NCBI RefSeq assembly: GCF_900109945.1
Contig: NZ_FOBX01000002.1
Coordinates: forward strand, 1 to 64,000
DNA: 64,000 nt
Reading direction: 5' to 3'
Source: Bradyrhizobium sp. OK095
Lineage (GTDB): Bacteria; Pseudomonadota; Alphaproteobacteria; Rhizobiales; Xanthobacteraceae
Shown one piece after another: positions 50,871-58,898 of this stretch. The notes below the pieces were generated by a model that searched no databases, was not told the DNA's origin, and saw only the letters and a program-made list of their open reading frames with translations. The translations under genes were made by a program, and so were the position numbers. Every line of letters begins with the position of its first letter. Within the stretch, counting starts at the first letter, position 1.

Positions 50871-51599
50871 TCAAACCGCCAGATGGCGGCGCATCTCCGC
50901 CACGTCGTCGAGCGCCGAACGATCGAGACTTGCGACGATGCGCCCCTTGTCCATGACGTAGCAGCGCTGCGCCATGGCGCGGATCATGTCGAGATTCTGC
51001 TCGACCAGGATGATGGTCACGCCGGTCCTGCGATTGAGCTCGACCATGTTGCGCGCGATGTCCTGGACGATGTTGGGCTGGATGCCCTCCGAGGGCTCGT
51101 CGAGCAGGATCAGATTGGGATCGGCGATCAGGACCCGTCCGATCGCGAGCTGCTGCTGCTGGCCGCCGGACATGGTGCCGGCGCGCTGATTCCAGCGTTC
51201 TTCGAGAATCGGAAAGGCCTCGACGATCTTGCGTCGGCCCGCCTCGGGAATGCCGCCGCCCTTGATCGCCGCGCCGACCGCGACGTTCTCGCCGACAGTC
51301 AGGCGTGGAAACACGTCGCGCCCCTGCGGCACATAACCCATGCCGAGGCGTGCCCGCTTGTGCGCCGGCAGGGAGTCTACCGCCTCGCCGCGATAGACGA
51401 TCGAGCCGCTCATCGCCGGTACGAGCCCGATCAGGCTCTTCATCAGCGTCGACTTGCCGACGCCGTTGCGCCCGATCACGGCGACGATCTCGCCTTCCCG
51501 CACCTCGATCTCGAGGCCCTGGAGCACCGGCTTGCCGCCATAACCGGCGCGCAGAGCCAGCGTCGAGAGGATGACTTCCTTACGTGCGATATCAAGCAT
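50871..51599 (-). CDS. branched-chain/urea-type ABC transporter ATP-binding protein (LivF/UrtE type)
   Basis: An ATPase of 242 residues. Walker A GRNGVGKS (about residue 43), the signature MSGGQQQQLAIGR near residue 142, LLLDEPSEGIQPNIV near residue 165 and the final EMRRHLAV are typical of LivF/UrtE. The ATG at 51599 overlaps the preceding ATPase gene by 8 bp. It partners the LivG/UrtD-type ATPase on the cytoplasmic face of the importer. SEGIQP is the UrtE-type wording of the D-loop. Confidence 0.89.
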   Translation of the reverse strand: MLDIARKEVILSTLALRAGYGGKPVLQGLEIEVREGEIVAVIGRNGVGKSTLMKSLIGLVPAMSGSIVYRGEAVDSLPAHKRARLGMGYVPQGRDVFPRLTVGENVAVGAAIKGGGIPEAGRRKIVEAFPILEERWNQRAGTMSGGQQQQLAIGRVLIADPNLILLDEPSEGIQPNIVQDIARNMVELNRRTGVTIILVEQNLDMIRAMAQRCYVMDKGRIVASLDRSALDDVAEMRRHLAV

Positions 51600-52308
51600 G
51601 GGCCTGCCCCAGATAGATCGCCGCCACGCGCTCGTCGGCCACGATCTCCTGGATCGAGCCTTGGGCAAACACCTGGCCGAGATGCAGCACGGTGACGCGC
51701 TGGGCGACCTGGCGCACGAACGCCATGTCGTGCTCGATCGCGAGCACGGTCATTCCGCCGACATTGAGCCGCTGCACCATCTCGCCGGTCATGTGGGTTT
51801 CCTCGGGCGACATCCCGGCGGTCGGCTCGTCCAGCAGCAGGAGGCGCGGCTTCAGGCTGATCGCCATGCCGATCTCCAGCCATTGCTTCTGGCCATGGCT
51901 GAGATTTCCCGCCATCTGCGCCTGTTCGGATTCGAGGCCAAGGAATGTCAGCAGCCGGCCGATCTCGGCTTCGAGTTCGGCGCCGCGATGCCGGCTTTGC
52001 AGGGCGATCTCGAGGTTCTGGCGGACGGACAGGCCCTTGAAGACACCAGGCACCTGGAACTTGACCGAGAGGCCGCGGTGAATCCGGGCGAAGGATTTCA
52101 GCGCCGTGATGTTCTCGCCGGCGAAGAGAATGTCACCGCTGCCGGGGTGATGCTCGCCGAGGATCAGGCGGAACAGCGTGCTCTTGCCGGCACCGTTGGG
52201 GCCGATCAGGCAATGAATCTCGCCGGGTTCGAGCGAGAGGTTTACGGCGTTGGTGACGTGCAGGCCGCCAAAATGCTTGTTCAGTTCGCGCAGCTCCAGC
52301 AGCGACAT
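51592..52308 (-). CDS. branched-chain/urea-type ABC transporter ATP-binding protein (LivG/UrtD type)
   Basis: An ATPase of 238 residues. Walker A GPNGAGKS (about residue 36), KFQVPGVFKGLSVRQNLEIA near residue 83 as in UrtD, LSHGQKQWLEIGMA as signature (His replaces the second Gly, usual for UrtD) and LLLDEPTAGMSPEE. It starts at 52308, where TGATG joins it to the permease gene. Together with the UrtE-type protein it forms the heterodimeric motor. Confidence 0.89.
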   Translation of the reverse strand: MSLLELRELNKHFGGLHVTNAVNLSLEPGEIHCLIGPNGAGKSTLFRLILGEHHPGSGDILFAGENITALKSFARIHRGLSVKFQVPGVFKGLSVRQNLEIALQSRHRGAELEAEIGRLLTFLGLESEQAQMAGNLSHGQKQWLEIGMAISLKPRLLLLDEPTAGMSPEETHMTGEMVQRLNVGGMTVLAIEHDMAFVRQVAQRVTVLHLGQVFAQGSIQEIVADERVAAIYLGQAHA

Positions 52309-53372
52309 CAGCCGGCCCTCTGCTTGAAACGGACCGCGAGGCGGCCGAGCCAGTGCATCAGCCCGAGCACCAGCCCGTTCGGGGCGATCAGGACCGTGAG
52401 CACGAGCAACACGCCCATGAACACGAGCGCATACTGGCTGCCGTAGATCGTCAGCGCCTGGAACGCAGCCAGCACGACCAGCGTGCCGACCACGGTCGAG
52501 GTCAAATCGCTGCGGCCACCGACGGCGACCCAGATCAGCGGCAGCGCCGCCGCCGTCATGCCCATGCTCGACGGCGTGATGTACTGCCCCCACACCGTGT
52601 AGAGCACGCCGGAGATTCCAGCCAGCGCGGCGCCGATGACGAAGGTAATGAGCTGATACTTGCGGATGTCGTAACCCAGCATCTCCGCCCTTTCAGGGTT
52701 CTCGCGGATCGCAACGATGACGTTGCCGAACGACGAGTTCATCAGGATGCGCAAGGCGAGATAGACGACGACCAGCAGACCAAGCACGAAGTAGTAGAGC
52801 CCGATATCGGCGGACAGCACGATCGGCTCGCCTGGCCACGGGATGGTCAGAGGCGGCATCGCGCTCATGCCATTAAAACCGTTGAGACGCGCGCTGCCGA
52901 TGTGCCATTCCGGCCCCGCCGTCTGCGCCATGAAACGCTCCAGCATCAGGGTCACGGCCAGCGTGACGATGCCGAGAAAGACGCCGGCGATGCGGCCGAA
53001 GAACATGAAATAGCCCAGCAGAACCGCGAACAGCGCGGCGATCGCGACCGCCACCACCAGCGCCACAAGCGTGAAGCCGTAGGCCGATCCGAAATTGAGC
53101 GTGAGGACGCCGTAGGCATAACCCCCGATCCCGAAGAACGCCGTCTGGCCGAAGGACAGCGAGCCGCCATAGCCCCAGATCAGGCACAGGCTGAGCGCGA
53201 TGAAGACCCAGACGAAGAAATAGACGGTGTTGCCGACGGTGTAGCCGTCGCTGAATAGCGGATAGGCCAACGCGACCAGCAACACGACGGCAAACAGGCT
53301 CCAGAAGGCCCTGCCGCGACCGACGGTCTGCGGGCCTTCGAGACGACGAAAGAAGGAAACGAAACCGGTCAC
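52308..53372 (-). CDS. branched-chain/urea-type ABC transporter permease (LivM/UrtC type)
   Basis: An inner-membrane permease of 354 residues with a 25-residue cytosolic lead and about nine to ten membrane segments. The stretch LIWGYGGSLSFGQTAFFGIGGYAYG near residue 65 is diagnostic for LivM/UrtC/FmdF. AIRENPERAEMLGYDIRKY near residue 225 is the loop contacting the ATPase. It follows the LivH-type gene by 15 bp. Confidence 0.9.
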   Translation of the reverse strand: MTGFVSFFRRLEGPQTVGRGRAFWSLFAVVLLVALAYPLFSDGYTVGNTVYFFVWVFIALSLCLIWGYGGSLSFGQTAFFGIGGYAYGVLTLNFGSAYGFTLVALVVAVAIAALFAVLLGYFMFFGRIAGVFLGIVTLAVTLMLERFMAQTAGPEWHIGSARLNGFNGMSAMPPLTIPWPGEPIVLSADIGLYYFVLGLLVVVYLALRILMNSSFGNVIVAIRENPERAEMLGYDIRKYQLITFVIGAALAGISGVLYTVWGQYITPSSMGMTAAALPLIWVAVGGRSDLTSTVVGTLVVLAAFQALTIYGSQYALVFMGVLLVLTVLIAPNGLVLGLMHWLGRLAVRFKQRAG

Positions 53373-53387
53373 GACGCCATCACTCCG

Positions 53388-54260
53388 TCAGGTGCGCTCG
53401 CGCAACACGAAGCCGGAGATGCCTTTCGGCAGAACCCGGACCACAATGATGACGGCGACCAAGAGGCCGATCTGGCCGAACAACTGTCCCTGCCAGGACG
53501 TCATCCCCGACTTCACGATCGCAAGCAGGCCGCCAGCGGGCGCGGTTCCAAGGAAGACATCGGCGCCGCCGATCACCACGGTGACGAAGGCCTCCATGAT
53601 GAAGGTCGCCCCCATGGTCGGAACCAACGTCATGGTCGGCGCATAGAGCCCGCCGGCAAGTCCGGCGAGGCCTGCGCCGCAGGCGAAGGTGAGGCTGTAG
53701 ATCAGGCGCGTATCGACACCGAGCGCTGCCGCCATGTGCGGCACCTGGATGGTGGCGCGCGCCAGCACGCCGAAACGCGTCCAGTTGAACAGCGCATAAA
53801 GCGCGGCGAGCACGCCGAGTGCCGAACAGAACAGCACGATGCGGTAAATCGAATAGGAGTAATCACCGACCTGAAAACTGCCGAACGGCGTGCCGACGCC
53901 AGCCATGGTCGAGCCGACCATGATCAGCGTACCCTGCGTGGCGATCAGGCTGAGCCCCCAGGTCGCGACGATGGTGTCGAGCGGCCGGTCATAGAGATGC
54001 CTGATGACCGCAAGCTCGACCAACACGCCCACCAGCGCCGATACGATTGTGCCCGCCAGGATGCCCAGCGGCAGCGGCAGACCGGCATGCACGGTCGCGG
54101 CGGTGACATAGGCACCGCACATAATGAACTCGCCATGGGCGAGATTGATCACGCCCATCATGCCGAAGATCACCGCAAGCCCGCAGGCCGACAGCACCAG
54201 GAACGCGAAGGCGTCGCCGAATTGATAGAGGGCCGAAAAGACGTGGGTCGCGATGTCCAT
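53388..54260 (-). CDS. branched-chain/urea-type ABC transporter permease (LivH/UrtB type)
   Basis: A permease of 290 residues with about eight membrane segments. Family features are FGMMGVINLAHGEFIMCGAYV near residue 32 and RATIQVPHMAAALGVDTRLIY near residue 170. It precedes the LivM-type permease and lies 90 bp after the binding-protein gene. A 14-bp perfect hairpin occupies that gap and may lower permease expression relative to the binding protein. Confidence 0.9.
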   Translation of the reverse strand: MDIATHVFSALYQFGDAFAFLVLSACGLAVIFGMMGVINLAHGEFIMCGAYVTAATVHAGLPLPLGILAGTIVSALVGVLVELAVIRHLYDRPLDTIVATWGLSLIATQGTLIMVGSTMAGVGTPFGSFQVGDYSYSIYRIVLFCSALGVLAALYALFNWTRFGVLARATIQVPHMAAALGVDTRLIYSLTFACGAGLAGLAGGLYAPTMTLVPTMGATFIMEAFVTVVIGGADVFLGTAPAGGLLAIVKSGMTSWQGQLFGQIGLLVAVIIVVRVLPKGISGFVLRERT

Positions 54261-54305
54261 GAACCAACCAGTGTGAGGAAAGAAACTGCCGCCGCAGGTG
54301 TCCGT

Positions 54306-54340
54306 GATCGTCCCGGCGCGCCGCGAGCGCCGGGACGATC
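54306..54340 (-). other. strong intercistronic hairpin between binding-protein and permease genes
   Basis: GATCGTCCCGGCGC (54306-54319) and GCGCCGGGACGATC (54327-54340) pair perfectly over 14 bp around a 7-base loop, just after the binding-protein stop. No T-run follows, so it is more likely an mRNA-stabilising or partial-termination element, a known way to make binding protein exceed permease in ABC operons. Confidence 0.6.
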
Positions 54341-54350
54341 ATCCGCCGGG

Positions 54351-55604
54351 TCAGGGCTTCGGCGGAGGATTCGACGGCGTGTACTGCGCCATCGGATCTT
54401 TCTTGGTGAGATCGCAGCCGGCTTCACCCAGCCAGTAAGGCTTGATGTCTTCCCACGTCTTCGGGAAGGAGATCGAATGATCGGCTCCGACCTTGGCGAG
54501 GTAGATCGTGTGCGACATGTGCTGGCTCTTCGGGTCGATGCAGACCTTGCCCTCCGGGGCATCCATGCAAACATCGCCCATCGCGATCACCTTGCGGATG
54601 TCCTCGCGCTTGGTCGACTTCGCGCGCTCGACCATCTGCTTGTAGAGGTAGACGGCGAGATAGGAGTTTTCCGCCTCCTGGTTCACGTAGGGCTCGCTCG
54701 GGAACTTCGCCTTGAACTTGGCGTAGAACTCCTTGCTCTTCGGCGAGTCGATCTCCTCGATGTAGTTGGTGGTGACGTACATGTCCTTCAGGCTCGGCGG
54801 CTTGAAGCGCTTGTGCTCGTAGCCCTGTCCGACGTTGACCGAGGAGGCCATCGGCAGGTTGACGTTGGCGGAGGCCGCCTGCTCGTAATAGGAAGCCTGC
54901 GCGGTGCCGACCAGCAGCGTGACCACGAAGTCGGGCTTGGCTTTCTGGATGTTCTGGACGCTCTGCGAGAATTGCGACACGCCGAGTGGGATGAACTCCT
55001 CGCCGGCCATCTTGCCGCCGTTCTCCTTGACGATCTTGCGCACCCATTCCGCCGAGATCTGGCCGAAATTGTAATCGGCGGCGAGCGTGTAGACGTTCTT
55101 GCCGTACTTCTCCATCATGTAGGGAATAAGGGTCGAGAATTGCTGCTCCGGCACCGCGCCTGTCACGATCATGTGGCCGTCGCAGACACCGCCTTCATAC
55201 TGGTTGTTGTAGAAGGCAAAGCCGTTGAACTGGTCGACAATCGGGCGGTACGCCTCGCGCGAGGCCGAGGAGAAGCCCGCGAACACCACGTCGACCTTGT
55301 CACGCTGGAGCACGCGGCGCATGAACTCCTGATAGCGGGTGTTGTCGGACTGCGTGTCATAAGGAACGAGCTCGATCGGCCGGCCCATGATGCCGCCGGC
55401 CTTGTTGATCTCCTCGGTGGCGAGCTGGATCGCGTGGACCTTGCCGATCGTGGCCGCGGCGAAATCGCCCGACTGATCCTCCAGCACGCCCATTTTGATC
55501 GGGTTTTCCGCCGCCAGTGCAATTTGTGATCCGATGGATGATCCGAGGACAAGCGTCCCCGTGAGGGCTGCGGCACGCAGCCCCCGCAATACAGACTTGC
55601 TCAT
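54351..55604 (-). CDS. urea/short-chain amide ABC transporter substrate-binding protein (FmdD/UrtA-like)
   Basis: A periplasmic binding protein of 417 residues. The signal peptide spans about residues 1-31 (ending ALAAEN). The mature part reads IKMGVLEDQSGDFAAATIGK and EEINKAGGIMGRPIELVPYDTQSDN, the pattern of the Peripla_BP_6 proteins used for amides, urea and branched-chain amino acids. Cys residues near the C-terminus (GDVCMDAPEGKVCID) may form a disulfide. It follows the AmiR-like gene by 10 bp. Its closest functional model is FmdD of the methylotroph amide importer, by context. Confidence 0.87.
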   Translation of the reverse strand: MSKSVLRGLRAAALTGTLVLGSSIGSQIALAAENPIKMGVLEDQSGDFAAATIGKVHAIQLATEEINKAGGIMGRPIELVPYDTQSDNTRYQEFMRRVLQRDKVDVVFAGFSSASREAYRPIVDQFNGFAFYNNQYEGGVCDGHMIVTGAVPEQQFSTLIPYMMEKYGKNVYTLAADYNFGQISAEWVRKIVKENGGKMAGEEFIPLGVSQFSQSVQNIQKAKPDFVVTLLVGTAQASYYEQAASANVNLPMASSVNVGQGYEHKRFKPPSLKDMYVTTNYIEEIDSPKSKEFYAKFKAKFPSEPYVNQEAENSYLAVYLYKQMVERAKSTKREDIRKVIAMGDVCMDAPEGKVCIDPKSQHMSHTIYLAKVGADHSISFPKTWEDIKPYWLGEAGCDLTKKDPMAQYTPSNPPPKP

Positions 55605-55614
55605 TTTGCTTCTC

Positions 55615-56280
55615 CTAGATGGCTTGCTTGTTGCCGCCTTGCAGCGTGATGCCGGTCGTGCGGCCGGACGTGTCGGGCGGCTTCGCCCGCTTGCTCAGAA
55701 ACTCCTCGCAATAGAGTTCCATGTTCTGCCGCGCGCGCATGCTTTCGCGACGGAGCTGGGAATAGGCCCCCTCCTCGTCGAGGCCGCCCTGCTGCATCAG
55801 CAGGACCACGGCCCGGATCACCGCGCGACGGCCGCGACGGCGCTCCTCGAGGTCCTGCAGGCGCTCGCTCATTTCGGCGCGCAGCAGGAACTGGTTGATG
55901 CCCATGAACAGAGATGTGTAGACCGCACCGCCATGCACCGGCTTGCGCAGGAACGACGTCGCGCCGAGATTGACGAGCGCCTTCAGCCGGCTCGGCGCTT
56001 CGACGCCGACGAGACCGATCACCGGCACCGGCGGCAGATGCGAGGCCGGGTTGAGCTCGATCGCGACGGCGCCTTCGAGATCGCCGTCGACGAACAGGAT
56101 GTCGCGGTCGGCCTGGAGGCTCGTCACGTCGATCTGCGCGCGACCGTCGATGATCTCAGGATATTCGGTAGAGACGCCGAGCTTGGCGAGCGTCGTTTCG
56201 AGCGTGCTCTCCCAGCCGCCTCGCCGGGTCACGACGATGGCGCGGCCGCCCTTGAAATTCTGTAGCAGTCGAGAGCTCAT
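55615..56280 (-). CDS. AmiR-like ANTAR-domain transcription antiterminator
   Basis: A protein of 221 residues. The N-terminal half is a receiver-like pseudo-domain (FVDGDLEGAVAIE, VPVIGLVGVEAPSRLKALV, GATSFLRKPVH). The C-terminal ANTAR domain (about 140-200) contains a coiled coil (ERLQDLEERRRGRRAVIRAV) and LMQQGGLDEEGAYSQLRRES, then MRARQNMELYCE. ANTAR proteins bind paired hairpins in leader RNA and stop terminator formation. The start overlaps the amiC-like gene's stop by ATGA, as in the Pseudomonas amiC-amiR pair. The obvious target is the terminator before the amiC-like gene. Confidence 0.88.
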   Translation of the reverse strand: MSSRLLQNFKGGRAIVVTRRGGWESTLETTLAKLGVSTEYPEIIDGRAQIDVTSLQADRDILFVDGDLEGAVAIELNPASHLPPVPVIGLVGVEAPSRLKALVNLGATSFLRKPVHGGAVYTSLFMGINQFLLRAEMSERLQDLEERRRGRRAVIRAVVLLMQQGGLDEEGAYSQLRRESMRARQNMELYCEEFLSKRAKPPDTSGRTTGITLQGGNKQAI

Positions 56281-57437
56281 GATTGCACCACTTTCAAAAG
56301 CGGAGAGCGCATTGCGCTGGCAAAGCGCGGCGACGACTGGACGAGATAGGGATCCGGCGCGATCGGCTCGCGGGATTCCAGCAGAACTTCGAATTGCCCG
56401 TTGGCAGAAGAACGGCCGATCCGCGGCGTGAGCCAGGCATGAAAAGTCTGCCGGTCGATGCGGACTTCCCCTTGCGGCGCGCGCAGCCGCTGATCCGCCA
56501 CGGCGGCGCGCACTTTGCGCGCGTCGTCGGTCCCAGCCTGCGACAACGCGGACGCGAGCAGCTTGACGGCGATATAGGACGACTCCGCATCGGCCGACGA
56601 GACCGGTCCATCCGGAAAAGATTGCGTGTAGGCATCGATGAAAGCGGCGTTTTCCGGCGAATTCAAGGACGAGAAATAGACGCTTGAGGACAGATGCCCG
56701 TCGACGGCCTCGGGGCCGATCTCCGGCAATTCCGGTTCCGACAATGTACAGCTGGCAACGGGAATTTCCGCGGCCTGATCGATCCCACGCGCCCGGCAGG
56801 CAGCGCGGAACGCGCGGAAGAACGCGTAGGCGCTGGTGCCGATCAGATTGTTGAAGACGAAGTCCGGACGCTGATCGATGATCGCCGCAATGACCTGGTC
56901 GACCTCGGTATCGCCGACCGACAGATAACGCTCGGCGAGCACGGTGCCGCCGCGCGCAATCAGCGCCTCGCGGAAGATGCGGTTGTTCTCCCAGGCCCAG
57001 ATGTAGTTGGAGCCGACGCAGAAGGCGCGCGAGCCGACTCGGGATGCCAGATAATCGACCAGCGGCAGCACGTGCTGGTTCGGTGCGGCACCGGTGTAGA
57101 TGACGTTATCGGAGCTCTCGAAGCCTTCGTAGTGGGACGGATACCACAGCAGCCCGTCGAACTTCTCGAAGCACGGGATCACCTCCTTGCGGCTCGATGA
57201 CGTGTAGCAGCCGACCACCTGGCGGATGCCGGAACCGAGCAACTCGAGACTGAGCGAACGATAGCGCGCGAGGTCGCCGGACGGATTGACCACGACAGGC
57301 TCGAGCTCGATATCGAGACCGCTCGCATTGACCTCTTGAAACGCCAGCAGCGCGCCATTGAGGATCGAGCGCGCGACGACGCTGTAGGAGCCCGTCGTCG
57401 AGAACATCACACCGACCCGATAATGCTTCCGCGTCAT
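56277..57437 (-). CDS. AmiC-like amide sensor (periplasmic-binding fold without signal peptide)
   Basis: A protein of 386 residues with a type I binding-protein fold but no export signal: it begins MTRKHYRVGVMFSTTGSYSV. It continues with VVGCYTSSSRKEVIPCFEKF, LWYPSHYEGFE and SNYIWAWENNR, which match AmiC and related FmdD-like regulators. AmiC sits in the cytosol, binds amide and holds AmiR inactive until inducer arrives. The ATG at 57437 is preferred over 57455, which would place the start inside the terminator hairpin region. It is the first gene of the amide operon and directly follows the leader terminator. Confidence 0.87.
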   Translation of the reverse strand: MTRKHYRVGVMFSTTGSYSVVARSILNGALLAFQEVNASGLDIELEPVVVNPSGDLARYRSLSLELLGSGIRQVVGCYTSSSRKEVIPCFEKFDGLLWYPSHYEGFESSDNVIYTGAAPNQHVLPLVDYLASRVGSRAFCVGSNYIWAWENNRIFREALIARGGTVLAERYLSVGDTEVDQVIAAIIDQRPDFVFNNLIGTSAYAFFRAFRAACRARGIDQAAEIPVASCTLSEPELPEIGPEAVDGHLSSSVYFSSLNSPENAAFIDAYTQSFPDGPVSSADAESSYIAVKLLASALSQAGTDDARKVRAAVADQRLRAPQGEVRIDRQTFHAWLTPRIGRSSANGQFEVLLESREPIAPDPYLVQSSPRFASAMRSPLLKVVQS

Positions 57438-57447
57438 CACTCGATCC

Positions 57448-57492
57448 AAAAACAAAAAAGCACCCGCCGGCTGTCAAGCCGAGGGCGCTTTT
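57448..57492 (-). terminator. intrinsic terminator in the amiC-like leader
   Basis: On the minus strand AGCGCCC (57489-57483) pairs with GGGTGCT (57465-57459), and inside it CGGCT pairs with AGCCG around a TGAC loop. A T-run of six, one G and five more T follow (57459-57448). It ends 10 bases before the amiC-like ATG, so its readthrough would decide expression of the whole amide operon. Confidence 0.75.
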
Positions 57493-57496
57493 GCCG

Positions 57497-57526
57497 CCAA
57501 CCAAACACGCTCATGCGTGGCGTTGG
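57497..57526 (-). promoter_or_regulatory. first leader hairpin upstream of the terminator (candidate ANTAR-binding P1)
   Basis: A hairpin with outer arms CCAAC/GTTGG (57526-57522 and 57501-57497 on the minus strand) and an inner CACGC/GCGTG stem around ATGA. It ends 5 bases before the terminator hairpin. Paired hairpins of which the second is the terminator are the known ANTAR target layout. The loops (CATGAG and TTGACA if read as six bases) do not carry the A1/G4 bases of the published consensus, so this is tentative. Confidence 0.45.
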
Positions 57527-57707
57527 AAATGGTTTGAACTCGTCGCGTTGACGGGCTGCCTTGCCCGACGCTTGCATGTTACGGTCGTTGAGATCGAATG
57601 CGATGTCAAGCGCGTTGTTGCAGCGGAAATTGCCGCAATTCATATCGGCCTGTAGCAAATATGTGCAGGGCACGCGGCGTGCTCTGTTTCGCATGCGCCC
57701 CGGTCAC
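57527..57707. promoter_or_regulatory. presumed promoter region of the amide operon
   Basis: About 180 bp between the Rieske gene stop and the leader hairpins. TTGACA occurs on the minus strand at 57609-57604, but no good -10 box stands at 17 bp. GCGG/CCGC dyad sequence lies near 57620-57640. I see no sigma-54 signature and no gene. Confidence 0.3.
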
Positions 57708-58754
57708 TCAGTTTGCGACCGCGTCCTCGGCCGCCGGGTCTTGCGCGCGATCCGGCATCGGTCCGTCACCCGCCAATGCACGAATCCAGCGGCGATACTC
57801 CACGCCGAGAAGATCGCTTCGCAGGTGTATCTCGTCCTTGGGATGAAGCGGCAAAGTCTTCGGGCGTTGCGACTCGACGATCACGCGGTCCTGTTCGTAC
57901 ACCTTGTCCATGCGCGCCACGACCTGCTCGACGGCAATGTCCAGGCCGAAATTGACGGCGGCGGTCAGATGCAGCACGCAGTTTTCGAGATCGACCGGCG
58001 TGACGGCCAAGAACGTGCAGAAGCGCTCGACGTCGCCGGTCTTCTTGTTGAAATAGGCCGTCGTGGGGCGGAAGCAGTAGTAATGATAACGCGCGGTGAT
58101 GGGAATGCCGCGATGATCGCCGTGGGGCTGAAACAAGGTGATCTCGCTGGTGCGCAAGCCTTCATCCGTCAACACGACATCGTAATCCACGAGCTCGTCG
58201 GGATCATCGGGGTTGCCATTGAGGTTGGCGTGCACGAACGGAAAATGCGCCGGATCGAGGAAGTTCTCCACGGCACGAAGCGCGTTTGCGTTGTAGTGGT
58301 ACGGTCCCGCCTGGACCTTGCGATAGGTCGCATCCTCCCAAACGGGAAACGGAGGAACAGCGGAGACGGGATTGCCCATGCAGACCCAAACATATCCATA
58401 CCGCTCGATCGCGTGATGGCGGAATGCCGTGGCTCGGCTCGTCGGCCGGGTCGTCGGATGGGCCGGGTAGCGACGGCACGCACCATCGGCGCCGTATTCC
58501 CAGCCGTGGTAGGGGCAGACGACGCAACCATCCTTCACCCAACCGAGCGACAAGCGCGCGCCGCGATGACGGCAATAGTCCTTCCACGCGTGAACCTCGC
58601 CGTCATGGCGCCACAGGATGATATCCTCGCCAAGCAGACGCGCCGGCACGATGGCGTCTTCCGCGACCTCCGCACTCCCTCGGACCACGTGCCATTCATT
58701 GATGATGGCGCGATAATCGGCTCTCTCGGTATCCCAGGTTGACGCGATCACCAT
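57708..58754 (-). CDS. Rieske [2Fe-2S] aromatic ring-hydroxylating-type oxygenase, alpha subunit
   Basis: A protein of 348 residues. The Rieske cluster motif is C61-x-H63 (CRHRGA) with C80-x2-H83 (CPYHGW). The mononuclear iron site lies in the C-terminal domain, with H170 and H175 in FLDPAHFPFVH and a nearby Asp/Asn bridge. It resembles single-component-type oxygenases such as vanillate demethylase or phenoxybenzoate-type alpha subunits that need a separate reductase. None is encoded here. It could dealkylate or hydroxylate an aromatic amide substrate. It lies 144 bp after the penicillin-acylase gene. Confidence 0.88.
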   Translation of the reverse strand: MVIASTWDTERADYRAIINEWHVVRGSAEVAEDAIVPARLLGEDIILWRHDGEVHAWKDYCRHRGARLSLGWVKDGCVVCPYHGWEYGADGACRRYPAHPTTRPTSRATAFRHHAIERYGYVWVCMGNPVSAVPPFPVWEDATYRKVQAGPYHYNANALRAVENFLDPAHFPFVHANLNGNPDDPDELVDYDVVLTDEGLRTSEITLFQPHGDHRGIPITARYHYYCFRPTTAYFNKKTGDVERFCTFLAVTPVDLENCVLHLTAAVNFGLDIAVEQVVARMDKVYEQDRVIVESQRPKTLPLHPKDEIHLRSDLLGVEYRRWIRALAGDGPMPDRAQDPAAEDAVAN

Positions 58755-58898
58755 GACCTCACCTCACTCGCCATTGGAGCGACCCCACTACAACCTTTGG
58801 ATGCTTCAACGTCAACCGGATTGTCGGGATTGCACGACTTCGCGTGAGATATCGAGGATATGAAGTCCGGCGTCGGCACGATGGCCCGGACGTTCGGC

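Noticed and set aside
57604..57609. TTGACA (minus strand) as -35 box of the amide operon
   Set aside because: No acceptable -10 hexamer lies 16-18 bases downstream. Kept only as a weak hint in the region entry.
58865..58891. GTCCGG/CCGGAC dyad after the penicillin-acylase stop as terminator
   Set aside because: Only six paired bases, a long loop and no T-run.
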